In this document: positions 38,301 through 48,463 of the stretch, piece after piece | How positions within the stretch are numbered: position 1 is the stretch's first letter | Layout of the letters: each line of letters opens with the position of its first letter | NCBI RefSeq assembly: GCF_050624435.1 | Contig: NC_134536.1 | Coordinates: forward strand, 128,968,758-129,032,757 | Length of the DNA: 64,000 nt | From: Tenrec ecaudatus | Taxonomy: Eukaryota; Chordata; Mammalia; Afrosoricida; Tenrecidae | Direction of reading: 5' to 3' | Notes under the pieces: model-generated | Told to the model about the DNA's origin: nothing | The model's input: only the letters and a program-made list of their open reading frames with translations | Databases searched by the model: none | Translations under genes and position numbers: made by a program

Positions 38301-41300
38301 GAGCGGATTCTGAGGTGCCTGAAGGAGCCACGGTAGTGATGTCAGGAAGTGTTGGACTGTAAGGTCTGGGGTTCAAACTCAACAGCGGCTCCACGGGAGA
38401 AAGATGAGGGTCTCTGCCCCCAGAAACAGCGCCTGCTTCGCAGCCCGTAGTCAGGGTCACTGTGAGTTAGCATCAACTCAAAGGCAATACGTTTGCGTTT
38501 TCAGGGGTTTGAGGTGCTGGAGGCCACTGTGATCGGCTGATTTTGACTCAGCGACCCTAACGGCCCTCGGGTTTCCAAGGCTGTCAATCTTTATAGGAGC
38601 AGCCAGCCTCACCTTTGCCCCTCAGAGAGGCTGGTGGGGCCAAGCTTGTGGTTAGCAGTCAACATGTCACCCACGACAGGCTACCAGGGCATCTTGCTTA
38701 AGGTACGTGCTGAATGCACTCTAGGCCTTCTCGGCCCGTTCTGTTGGCCTCGCTTTAAAAGCCTCCTCCTTCAGGAAGTCTTTCTGGGTCCATCCCAGGT
38801 GCTTCTGATTTTTTTGAACTTCTAAAGCTGCACATGCTCACCAAGGGCCATCTCATGTGTCTCTCCAACTGGACTGCAAACTGGCCCTCAAAGTAAGCAT
38901 TGTGCGTTGGATGCCTTCCATGTTTCCACCATCTGGGACTCTGTGCATGCTGAACACTTTTCCAGTATTGCTGACAGAGACCGTGCTTGTGGTGCCTCTG
39001 AACAGAGAGCCTTCCACACGTTGAATGCCATCCGTGTTGTTAAAACACTAACGGCAGAGTTTGGGAGAAAACCAATTCACCACCAAAATAAATAACATCC
39101 CCTGGAGGCTTCTTTGGTGAAAACTTATTTATTTGAACTTGGAAGACATGGAAATTCTAAACGATACTTGGATGATCTCAGTCTGAAATTACTTGAGGGC
39201 ATCTCACCTCTCGGGCTCCCTCCCCTCTCCCATCCTGCCTACACTCTGCAAGTTCATCACTTTCTGAGCTCTGCTTGTACCCGTCTCCTACGCCCTCAGT
39301 GTGCAGTATTCCAGGATGGGGGTGGGGGTTGGGGGGGGGCTTGGAACATCCTTTCTCTCTTAAACCCATTAACCACCAGTTTGCTTCTCAATCTTCCAAA
39401 CCTCAACCCCTCCAGACCCCCTCTGGGGTTCCCAACCCAAACTAGACTCCAAGGAGACTCATGGCACAGGCTCCAGACCCTCATGGACATCCACCCCCTC
39501 ATTTTCTTTTTTTTTTTGACATAATGAATGTAACTTTTATTCAAAATCCATCAGATTTTTTAATGTGATTGTTATAATAGTTTAAATGTATTCTCTCTTT
39601 ATGAAAATGGGCTTTCCCCCCAAATTTTTAAAGAGTATCTTATTCTGACCAGCAATGTTCTGGTTGTATCAATCCTAGGCACCGTTAGTTGTTGGTTTTT
39701 GTTTTTTTTTTAGTCATTTTAATTTTAACTGTTATCATGAATGTGAGGTAGCATCCCGGATCCTTGGTAGCTCTGTGGGTTAAGGGCTTAGCTACTAACC
39801 AAAAAGTTGGTGGATCGAACCCACCAGCCACTGCATGGGAGATATGATAGTGTGCTTTCATAAAGATTACAGCCTTGGAAAACCTCGTGAGGGCAGTTCT
39901 ACATTGTTCTATAGGGTCCCTACGAGTTGTAAACAACCCAAAGTCAATGCGGTTATTTTTAATGGTATTTCATTATAACTTTATTTGGAATTTCCCTGAT
40001 GAGAATGATATTGAGTATCATTTTATTTGCTTGTTGTCATTTTAGGTTCAAAGTTTGTGCATTAAAACCACTATTACAATACTTGGTAGGTATTCATTAT
40101 ATATTCTATCTGTACTTTGTCAAGGATTTTGCCCATATTTACCATTGATTTGTGGCTTGATTATTGTTTCCTTAGATTGTGTCATTGGATGAGCAAACCT
40201 GTTCTTGTTTGTTGTTGTTAATTTGATAAGCTCACAGGTTTTTCCTTTTGTTTTTGTTTTCATCAGGGGTCCTGTTTGCATCCTTTTTGAGAAGTCCTTG
40301 ACTGCATCCAGGTTGAGACTTTCCATACTTTCGACAGAAGCTGCAACTTTAAGTTAGCTAAATGTCCCATCTGATTTAATGTTCATGCATGCTGTGTTAT
40401 TTTGAACTATGCATCTAGTTATACACTAAAACGTTCATTGCAATAATTTTATAGCGCATTTTGAGGTTGATGTTCAACCAATTCCACCCCCTCATTTTCT
40501 AGGCAAGTTCTCCTTCCTCTGTGCCAAGGCCTGTTCTACCCAGGGCACTGAGCCAGGAGGCAGGTTTTGTGGGCCAGTCAGCACTTAATAACAAAGGTAT
40601 AATAATAATAATAAAATCAATAGTAATTATGAGCAGCCTTTGGTTGGACTTTGCCAAACCATCCTACAACAGAAACTCTTCTCTGAAGTGAATCTCCATC
40701 CATTATCTACCAAATGAGGTTGGTGGAGAGTGACCTGGAAGAAGATCCGTGCCAGCTCTTGGCTTCTATGAATGCCTCCTGGGGAAAGAACTGTGAGCTG
40801 CTTGAAGGGTGAGAACACAAGCAGTCCGGGATGTTTTGTTGAAAAGGGAACTAGAATGGAAAGAGGAAGCACCCGCGATAGCAGGCGGCCTAGTTTGGGG
40901 GAAAGGAAAACATCACAACCTCTTGACTGGTTTCAGCTCAGAGACTGCGGGTGGCAGACCCCAGCAACCATTCCCATGGGAGGGCGGGTGGGGGGAAGCT
41001 TTTACAGTGATGCCGGCTTATTTCTGGAGCATGTGACCTTCAATCTCGAAAATGGAAGGATTACAGGCCATCCCTTGCCAGCGCTCGGGGAACAGGCAGC
41101 TGTCAGCTTTGAAAGGCTAAAATGTATTTCAGACTCAGCTTTACGGAGTGATTGGAAGGTTTGAAAATAAACTTGAGAAAGTCATGGGAAGAACAGAGAA
41201 GCCCTTCAGGGCCCTGGTCCCCCCTCCGCCAACTTTCACTCAACAATCTGGGACCACCATTTGCGCTGTTTGTTACAAAACCATGTACTGCGTGTCTACC

Positions 41301-42028
41301 ACGCACTCTGGGCGCTGGTGTCTAAGGAAGGCCCTCCTCTGCCGAGCCTGCAGGCCGGTCGCCCAGGTGCTCAGTTTCATGGGGGAGACAGGTGGGCGGA
41401 GGGTACAAAGGGGGATGGTCTCAGGTTCCTCTTCTTGCAAGGAGAGTCACAGTGCACGTTTCAGTTCCTCAAACTGTTCTCGCCTTCGCGGTCCGTAAGA
41501 AGCTTCTTTCTCTTTCCGTGGCTCACCCCTAGCTATGCCTCCTTCAGGCGCCTCCTAGGAAGCCTTCCCGGAATCGGTCTAGCCACGGTCTCCCCAGCCG
41601 CTGGCTGCGTCACATGCTCCCCACCTGGCCCCCCGAAACCCGATGCCTCCCCGATCACGTCATCGACTGCGCGGGATGAACGCGATTTGGTTCTTGACCC
41701 GTGTTCTGAGCTCCAGGAGGACGGAGCGCGACCCCCGCGCCTCCCCGCCGGGCGCACTGCAGGTTCCGCGAAGGAAGCGCCTCTCTCGGCCGGGAGAGCC
41801 CGGAAGCCCCCAGGCCCCAGACCCATCCCCACAAGCTCCGCCCCGCGGCGGGTCCGCCCCCTCACCTTCGCATTTGCTGGGCAGTCGCACCCAGTCGGTC
41901 TCCTCGGCCGCGGCCCGGCCCGGGCCCAGCGGCGCGCTCGACGGCAGCAGCAGCAGCAGCAGCAGCAGGAGCGGCGGCGGCGGGACGAGGCGGCGGGGCG
42001 GGGGCGCGCGCTCGGGCGACGACTCCAT
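32955..42028 (-). CDS. CNPY3: Canopy FGF signaling regulator 3 (TLR chaperone, PRAT4A)
   Basis: CNPY3 is a saposin-like ER protein that, with HSP90B1 (gp96), folds and exports Toll-like receptors. Six minus-strand exons: 42028-41866, 36925-36802, 35742-35646, 33883-33761, 33540-33423, 33178-32955. The sum is 849 nt, 282 codons plus stop; human is about 278. Signal peptide is about residues 1-40, with a nine-leucine core; mature start near [14 protein letters not shown]. Saposin-like cysteines are seen in [21 protein letters not shown] and FLCANH. Conserved blocks include [14 protein letters not shown] and [14 protein letters not shown]. The last exon encodes a Lys-rich segment ([13 protein letters not shown]) and ends THSPPDEL. 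All junction phases agree; intron 1 is 4.9 kb and filled with repeats. The start codon is the only ATG in frame with the hydrophobic core and lies in a CpG island. Confidence 0.97.
34051..34071. repeat. Short (CA)n in a CNPY3 intron
   Basis: About 10 CA units. Confidence 0.9.
34529..34572. repeat. 22-bp tandem duplication
   Basis: AGCTACCTCTTTTCCTTGTT occurs twice, separated by CAT, in a CNPY3 intron. Confidence 0.85.
34577..34770 (+). repeat. AfroSINE-type SINE, near full length
   Basis: GGTTACATGCTAGGCTGCTA head, CAAGGTCAGCAGTTCAAAAC B-box region, GGGAGAAAGCTAGGGTTTTC middle, GGGGTCACTGTGAGC tail. Confidence 0.88.
35246..35327. repeat. (CA)n microsatellite in a CNPY3 intron
   Basis: About 40 units with one CCAA interruption near 35295; likely polymorphic. 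Confidence 0.95.
36040..36561 (+). repeat. Poly(A)-ended retroposon, unclassified
   Basis: Ends CCCTGATAAAATGGTTTGGG then A10, recalling a LINE 3' end, but the body (for example GTCAACGGTTGAAACCCTAC) does not match the L1 copies here. A C16 run lies just upstream (about 36004-36019). Confidence 0.45.
36975..37140 (-). repeat. AfroSINE-type SINE, reverse
   Basis: GATTCTGACTCACAGCGACT, TTGACCTGCTGACATCTGGT and TAGCCGTGTGCTTAAGCAG. Confidence 0.75.
38125..38495 (+). repeat. Two AfroSINE-type SINEs in tandem
   Basis: First copy 38125-38300 (GGGTAATGAGCTGGGCTGCC, TTAGCAGTTCGAAACCACCA). Second copy 38315-38495 (AGGTCTGGGGTTCAAACTCA, GGGTCACTGTGAGTTAGCAT). Both forward, in CNPY3 intron 1. Confidence 0.85.
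38520..38650 (-). repeat. AfroSINE-type SINE fragment, reverse
   Basis: TTTTGACTCAGCGACCCTAA near the left end and GTGGGGCCAAGCTTGTGGTT near the right. Confidence 0.55.
39508..40483 (-). mobile_element. Older L1 copy, minus orientation, with complete duplication
   Basis: The left end is a T-run (the reversed A-tail). The interior has L1-like AT-rich blocks (TTGCCCATATTTACCATTGA, TGTGGCTTGATTATTGTTTC). An exact 17-bp target-site duplication CCACCCCCTCATTTTCT lies at 39491-39507 and 40484-40500. A SINE is nested at 39755-39955. Confidence 0.85.
39755..39955 (+). repeat. AfroSINE-type SINE nested in the L1
   Basis: TTGGTAGCTCTGTGGGTTAA head, TTGGTGGATCGAACCCACCA B-box region, CTATAGGGTCCCTACGAGTT tail. 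Confidence 0.88.
40501..41640. other. CNPY3 intron 1, apparently unique
   Basis: No recognised repeat or exon apart from a short TAA-rich run near 40600. CpG density rises from about 41570 toward exon 1. Confidence 0.5.
41945..41968 (-). repeat. CNPY3: (CTG)8 codon repeat in the CNPY3 signal peptide
   Basis: Eight pure CTG codons on the coding strand give most of the nine-leucine core. A short GC-rich CCG-type run (prolines) lies just upstream. Human CNPY3 was first catalogued as a trinucleotide-repeat gene (TNRC5), so the repeat position is conserved. Confidence 0.93.
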
Positions 42029-42430
42029 GGCCCAGCCGCGAGCGCACCCGGCGGCGCTTCCTCCCGCGGCGCGCGCAGCGCCGCCCACCCGAGTCGCTTC
42101 CGGGACTGCACGCTAGCCTCGGCGTAACCACGGCAACCGCGAGCCCCTCCCACCCCCCCAAGCCGCCTGAGACCCGCCGACCACGGAGCCAATGGGCATG
42201 GTCCGGGTTCGCCATCTGACGAATGGGAAGCCGAGCTTCATTCGGCCTCGGCCAATCAGAGAGCGGATGGTGACCTCGGCTTCCCCGTGGCTACAGCGCT
42301 GCCAACCCGGAACGGGAGAGACCGGAGGACTGGAACCTGGGAGAGGGAGCTGTGGTCCGGCCGCAGCGGGACAGGGCCCCGCGCGCTGGGCCGAAGATGG
42401 GCGGAACGTCACTTCCCTCCGGGACGCAGG
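42029..42430 (-). promoter_or_regulatory. CNPY3: CNPY3 CpG-island promoter with two CCAAT boxes
   Basis: CpG-dense DNA runs from about 41640 to 42430. CCAAT occurs at 42189-42193 and CCAATCAG at 42252-42259, good NF-Y sites. No TATA box. Transcription start not determined. Confidence 0.65.
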
Positions 42431-42484
42431 CGTACCGCGCCACATCCTTTTGTAGCAGATCTGCCCAATACCCATCGAAAAATG

Positions 42485-42790
42485 AAGTCCTTGACCACTT
42501 GAACTTTCTCTATCATGATGTTGCTTATTGGTGTCGTTGTGAGGATTTTAAAAAATATTTGAAAGTGTAAGCCATACTGAAGGCTGTAGTCGTTGTTCTT
42601 CAGTAAGTGCCTCAAGTCCTCTTCAGTTACAGTAATCAAGGTTGTATCCTTCTGCACAGCACAGGTTTTTAATGCATTTCCTGTGAATTCCCCTTCATAG
42701 AGCTAGCCTCTTGGATTATTTGCCCGGCCTACAGAATGAATAAGTATGGTAAAAGGACACAACCCTGACACACATCTTCCTGATTTTGTT
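42485..42790 (-). mobile_element. RTE ORF2 fragment next to the CNPY3 promoter
   Basis: On the minus strand it encodes TEEDLRHLLKNNDYSLQ-type sequence parallel to the EEDLKHLRMKIKDHSLQ piece at about 46275, followed by VQVVKDFIF. Confidence 0.7.
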
Positions 42791-42929
42791 TTGTTTATTT
42801 ATTTAATATATTTTTTTTTTCCTTCCTGGTTTTAGAACATGCAGTTTCCCCTTGTTTGTTTGAGTGACCGCCTCTTGGTGTCTCCGCGGACTGCACCAGC
42901 ACAGTGAAGCCTTCTGGGATTCCTGTATG

Positions 42930-43740
42930 TGCGAGTCTGGGTAGTCTAGAGACAGAAATTCATAGACACTCGTGTGTAAGAGAGAATTTATTGCAAAGAA
43001 CAATGGTACATTAAGAAAACATCCCAGCGTGGGGGGAGAAAAGGGGAATCGAGCACAAGGATCAACATATAACCCTCTCCCAGGGGGACGAACAACGGAA
43101 AAATGGGTGAAGGGCAACAGAGACGATGTAAGATATGAAAATAATCATCTATAACTTATCAAGGGTTCATGAGGGAGGGCAGGCAGGGGAGGGAGGGGGA
43201 AAATTGAGCAGATATCAAGGGCTCAAGTAGAAAATGCTTTGAAAAAATGATGATGGCAGCATACGTGCAAATGTGCTTGACACAATGGCTGAATGTATGG
43301 ATTGTGATGAAATGTAAGAGCCCCCAATAAAAGTACTTAATAAAAAAAGAAAACATCCCAGCCCAGTCCAGATCAAGTCCATAAGTCTGATATTACCCCA
43401 TATGTTCCTACTAGTCCATGAATTTTTCCTTAGACTCATGGAGCCAGGCAATGACGTGGAATGCAGGAAGATCACAAGGCTAGTGGGTAGAACGTCTTGT
43501 GGATGTCGTGGCGGTGGAAGCATCTCAGCAGAGGACTCTGACTCTATCAGCATAGCTCCATGTGGCTTGTCAACAAGAATGTCTTGCTCAAAATAAAGAA
43601 AGAATGTCTTGCTCTTGCAGGGAATGAGTGGATTTGGCCTCCAGTGAGCTATTTATCTCCTTTTGCACCTCCAAATTAGGTCATCAAGCTGTGACCTGAT
43701 TGACAGGCTAGACTCCACTCCTTTGCAAATTGACACCAGA
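42930..43740 (+). repeat. Interspersed repeat related to 61755-62270, split by an L1 tail
   Basis: Opens AGTCTGGGTAGTCTAGAGAC, then GTGTAAGAGAGAATTTATTG and AAAACATCCCAGC, the same order as at 61765-61860. Ends with TGACCTGATTGACAGGCTAG. Confidence 0.65.
43029..43346 (+). mobile_element. L1 3' tail inserted in the repeat
   Basis: Terminal GTAAGAGCCCCCAATAAAAG plus A-run. Exact 16-bp duplication AAGAAAACATCCCAGC at 43013-43028 and 43347-43362. Confidence 0.92.
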
Positions 43741-44611
43741 TGATGTAAAGACAACGCTGTATTTTTCAATGTTAGCCACCTTTGTGATGAGCCACACAAA
43801 TGGCTTTGCAACAAGTGGGGATCAACTAGCCCTTGTTTCGGATCCTTTTCAGAATCCAGTTTGAGTTTCTGGCACTTCCATGTGGATGCACTGTTGCCAC
43901 TGCTTTTGATTTGTCAGCAGCGGAGCTTCACTCATTTCTGCATTCTGTTCCTGAGGATCAACTTGTTAATGTGGGTGATGGTATACGACCCGTCAGTCTA
44001 GCAGGCACGGTGGGTGAGGCTAGGATAATGTCAGCGGTTTGCAATCTTCAAACAGCTTTCTCTGCCCTGCAACTCGAGATTTACTCCACTGAGAACCAAG
44101 TCAAATCATTTTCTTGTCAAACCTCAATTTCTATTCATATGCTGTCAGAGACAGCCGCCTGTGCTTGGTGTGGCTTGCCTGTTGCTGGGAAGCTCAATGG
44201 GGCAAGGAATGGAGAGAGCATCTGAGAGGTTATACTGATTTTAGGCATATGTATACATACACGCATACGTATATATCCTTAGTCCTTTTACCCGGGATAG
44301 AAACTTGGCAAATAAGCAACTGTGCTTCCTTTCTGACTCCCTAGAGACTCTGGATGCCTGTCACAAGGAGGTATTCAGTAAGCTCCCAATCTGATGGGTG
44401 ATTCAAGAGGACTCCTTCATGGAATCCAGAATTTCCAGAGCCAGGGAGACTGGATGAACCCCTAACTCAATGGCCCTGAGATCATCTTTATTTTACTTTG
44501 TTTTGGCTTTAAAAAACAGAAATCTATTTTCTTACGGTGAGGAGACTAGAAGTCTGAATTTAGGGTCTCAGCTCTATGGGAAAGCTTCCTCTCTGTTGGC
44601 TCTGAGAGAAG

Positions 44612-44648
<37 letters not shown>

Positions 44649-45989
44649 CCTTTACATTTTTCTTTAAAATTATATATATGTAATTTTTAAGAAAGAACAT
44701 TTTACTGTGGCTAGGATGAAATCCTACAGAGCAAACTAGTTTTCCATTCAAACATTTACACACATTTTGTCTTGTGACATGAATTGTCATCCTCTCAATT
44801 CAAAAGGATTCTTTCCACTTCTCCCTGGGTTTCCTATTTCCATTCGCTCATCTTTGCTGCCCCTTTCTACCCTCTGCATTTCGTTTTGGGGCGCAGGCAA
44901 ATGTCGCTTTTTTGGCCTGGCCTGGTCTGGTCTGGTCGATCACACGGAGGAGCACAGTCTTCACCGGTGTTAATTGTGCACCTCAAGGCCTCTCTATTGC
45001 TGAGGTCATCTTTGAACCTTAAACTAAAACTATTCCCTGAAGTCTTAAGACCAAACAATAGTTCCCCTTCACTAGTCAAGAATGCCAGCCTTCAGCTCCT
45101 TGCTCGGCCAGGCTCTGTCTCTATTGGGTCCAGCTGGCAACAGCAACCTGAAGGATTAGTTTGGAGCCGTAAGGGCAGTGGGTGAAAGCTAACTGGGTGA
45201 ATGACTCAGAGAGGAGGAGGAGTAGGAGGGTGATTTTAAGTGGTTGCTTTTGAGTCCGTTTTTTGAACCAAATGACCCAGCCACAAGACCAACGTTTTAC
45301 AACCAATCTTACTTTATTGGTAACGGGGCAAGGCTAAGTGATGGTCTATTCTGATTCAATGTTGCTTCGGGAGGAGCAGAGGAGGGCTCTTTGGGTCTGG
45401 TCCAGGCTGCCACTACATTCGGGCGTTCTATGGGCAAACCAAGGGAAGGTGTATGAAAATAGTAGTCTTATTCACACAACCCTTGTCTCCAGGGCCTGTG
45501 TGTCCTTCCTAAGCAGTGGCCAAGGAGACAAAGCCAACTCAAGGGAGCCCCATGTGGACCAGGGTAGAGCTGGCCTCCATGGGGTGGTGATGTTTTTGGG
45601 TTTTTTTCATTGTCATAGAAACATTTGGAACAAGCCATTTGCCAAGCCAGCCATTTCCACGTGGGTCATTCCATGTCACTGATTGTGCTCATTGTGTGTG
45701 GCGCCATGACCTCGATGCTTTCACACGTGCTCCCAGAGCTGTTAACAGAAACCAGGCACTGACTCTCCCTCAGGGAAGCAGGAAGCAGCTCGGTCTCTAG
45801 GCATTTGCCTATTCGTTTGAGTCGGACCATACAGTCTTTGCCCTCACGCAGCACCGTGTGTGTTTTCAGCGCTGTGTTTTCAAGGCTCATCCATGTTCCC
45901 ACGTGTGTCATAACTTCCTTTCTCTCGATGGCCTGTAATGCCCGTAGGCTTTTCCATGACGGTTTGGGGGCAAGTAGATAAACTGTGGA
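43741..45989. other. Intergenic between CNPY3 and PTCRA, no gene recognised
   Basis: (TA)n at 44615-44647. Frames up to 137 codons lack family resemblance or splice context. Confidence 0.5.
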
Positions 45990-46480
45990 TAACTTGAGAC
46001 GGATGGGAATGTCAGACCCCTTCGTTGCACTCATTCGGAACTTGGACGTGGACCAAGAGGCAGTGTGCAAACAGAACAAGGGAATGTGCCTGGTTTAACA
46101 TCAGGAAAGGGGTGCGTCGGGGTGGTAGCCTCTCACCGTACTCGTTCCATCTGTATGCAGAGCAAATCATCAAGGAAGCAGGATTACATGAAGAAGAGGG
46201 CAGCATCAGGATCACAGGAAGGCTCGTTAATAACCTGTGATATGCAGATGACACAATCTTGCTCGCTGAAAGTGAGGAGGACTTGAAGCACTTGCGGATG
46301 AAGATCAAGGATCATAGCCTTCAGGCTGGATTACAACCCAATGGAAAGAAGACCCAAATCCTCACAACCGGACCCATAGGTCACATCATGCTGAATGGAG
46401 ACAAGGTTGGCCAAGGTTGGCCTTGTCAAGGATTTTGTCTTACTTGGATCCACAATCAGTGCTCCTGGCAGCAGCTGCGG
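45990..46480 (+). mobile_element. RTE reverse-transcriptase fragment
   Basis: Encodes the RTE fingers-palm region: KGVRRGGSLSPYSFHLYAEQ, then a stop just before the catalytic YADD box (YADDTILLAESEEDLKH), then LQPNGKKTQILTTGPIGH. The in-frame stop before YADD shows it is inactive. Confidence 0.88.
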
Positions 46481-46499
46481 TCCGGAGAACAAAAGACCT

Positions 46500-47500
46500 A
46501 TCCTTGGGTAATAGAAGCTGCTCCTTACAGGCTAGTGAGAGAGGGGCAGTGGGGGAGACAGTGGGCGTCTTCATGACACTGAGAGGGAGCAGAAACAGGG
46601 GAGCTGGGGCGTCAATGACACAGACCAAGAGTGTGGGGGAATTCTAGAGCACGATCCCTTTTATGGGATGGTTTGTGTTCTCCCAAAAGATGTATTCGAA
46701 TTCTCACCCCTGGTATCTGTGACGATGTTCTTATTTGCAAACAGCATTGTTGCAGGTGTAATTAAGTGAAGGTGGTGGGAGGTTCATCCTGGAGGATGGG
46801 GGGCGTAGTCCCGAAGAGAAGAGCCGCAGACAGACATGAAGCAGCCAAGTCAAGACGGAAGCAGAGGTTAGAGAGATGCTGCTGCCCCCATCCATGACTC
46901 CTGGGACTAGCAGTCAGATACTGGAATAGGTAAGATAGGATCTCCTGGAGACTTTCAAACACCCGGACTTCGGCCTGCTAGCCTCCAGAACAGCGAGGGC
47001 TGAATTTCTGTTGTTGTATGTGATCCAGTCCATGGTGATATAGCCAGCCATACCCCCATTTCACTGTATTTCGCAGAGGGCAAGCCTGCATCAAGCAAGT
47101 CTACTGGCACCATTTTCCCAGCAGGCTGGGCTCACAGAGGCCTGGAGGGAACACCCAATATCTCCATGGTTTGTTTGTGTTTCGCTGCAGCAGCCCCAGG
47201 ACACCAGGACCATGCCCACCCCACAGCCGTGGGGAAGTGCAGAGTGGACTGGAGGGAAGAGACAGGGAGGCAGGGCCACTGGCCAGTAGACCCCTAAGGG
47301 CACGTGTTGGAGTCCATGAGGGTGTTTCTAGTGGAGGGACCCTCCAGAGAGACCTGACTTGCTGTTGGAGATTAAACACCAGGCCCACAGTCTAGATCCG
47401 GCTTCTTCTATCAGTGCAAGAGCCCCCTACAATGGGGGAAAGTCTCTTTCGGTCTAGTTCAGGGTTAAGGTCCAGTGACTATTTGTTGATTGGCTACAAG
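46500..47500. other. Intergenic, nothing recognised
   Basis: No gene or clear repeat. Confidence 0.45.
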
Positions 47501-47504
47501 ACAG

Positions 47505-47595
47505 ACCCAAATCTGCCAAGTGGATTTTGACTCACACTGACCCTATGGGACAGAGTAGAACTGCCGTATAAGGTTTCCAAAGCACTCTTCCGTAA
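47505..47595 (-). repeat. AfroSINE-type tail fragment
   Basis: TTTTGACTCACACTGACCCT, then ATGGGACAGAGTAGAACTGC. Confidence 0.75.
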
Positions 47596-47939
47596 TCAAT
47601 AACGTGTAAGTTTGGAATGACATCCATCCTCTTGCCTGGGGACTCTGGTCCTGTCCATCACAGTCAAGCCTGTTTGTAAGAACTTCATGTTGGGCCAACA
47701 GGTAACATCATGCTAAATGGAGACAGGCTCCCGCTCTCTAGGGGCCTGGGCTCCCTGCCCTCCTCTCACTGACATTGGTAAGGTGAGGAGACAGAGATGA
47801 ATACCTTGTTATGCTGGAAGGGAACAGAGATGAAAGGGCTTCCTCCCTGGGCTCCAGCCCTACTCAGCAATTCCAGGCTCTCACCCTCAGGAAGTCCCCT
47901 TCTTCAAGGAAGCCTTCCTAGATTTCTGCCTCCTTTGCC

Positions 47940-48075
47940 AGGACCAGTTGCTGTCCAGTGGATTGTGTGGTGACTTAGAATGGAACCGTACTCCATAGGG
48001 TTTCCAATGGCCCAACGTTTGGCCGTAGATCAGTAGATCGCCAGGTCTTTCTTCCGTGGTCTCTGCAGCTAGAGC
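47940..48075 (-). repeat. Older AfroSINE copy
   Basis: CCGTACTCCATAGGGTTTCC, AGATCGCCAGGTCTTTCTTC: the classic pan-afrotherian AfroSINE consensus more than the tenrec-type copies elsewhere. Confidence 0.75.
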
Positions 48076-48165
48076 TGCAGCCTTGCAGGTAGGCCTCAAG
48101 CACCTTGACCTCCTCCCTGGGCAGATGCAAATGAAAACACTCTTATTTTGCTCTGGAAATCCTCC

Positions 48166-48171
48166 TTTAAT
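48166..48171 (-). terminator. PTCRA: Candidate PTCRA poly(A) signal ATTAAA
   Basis: ATTAAA on the minus strand about 295 bp after the stop. Inference. Confidence 0.35.
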
Positions 48172-48463
48172 TTCCTTGTTCTCGCTGACCTTCACTTCCT
48201 ATGCCCAACTGCCTAGGGGGTCCCCACTCTGAAGGGGGTGGCCTGTCTGGCAGGGAAAGCTTCCGTATGTAGCAGGAGCCTGGGCCAATGACAAGTGCTG
48301 GGAGACCTGAGTGAGGAAATGGGTGCTGAGCCCCAAGCCCCGCCTTGAGGGTCTCTGAGCCAGCAAGGGACGGGGGAGGGTCTGAATCCGGTAGACTGGG
48401 AGGAGCTCTCTGGCGTCCCCTCCATCACTACTGCCAAGTCCAATCTTGGAGAGCTGAGGGCGC

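Noticed and set aside
41261-42192. Long frames on both strands (219-288 codons) around CNPY3 exon 1
   Set aside because: CpG-island artefacts; only the 54-residue CNPY3 frame has family identity and a splice donor.
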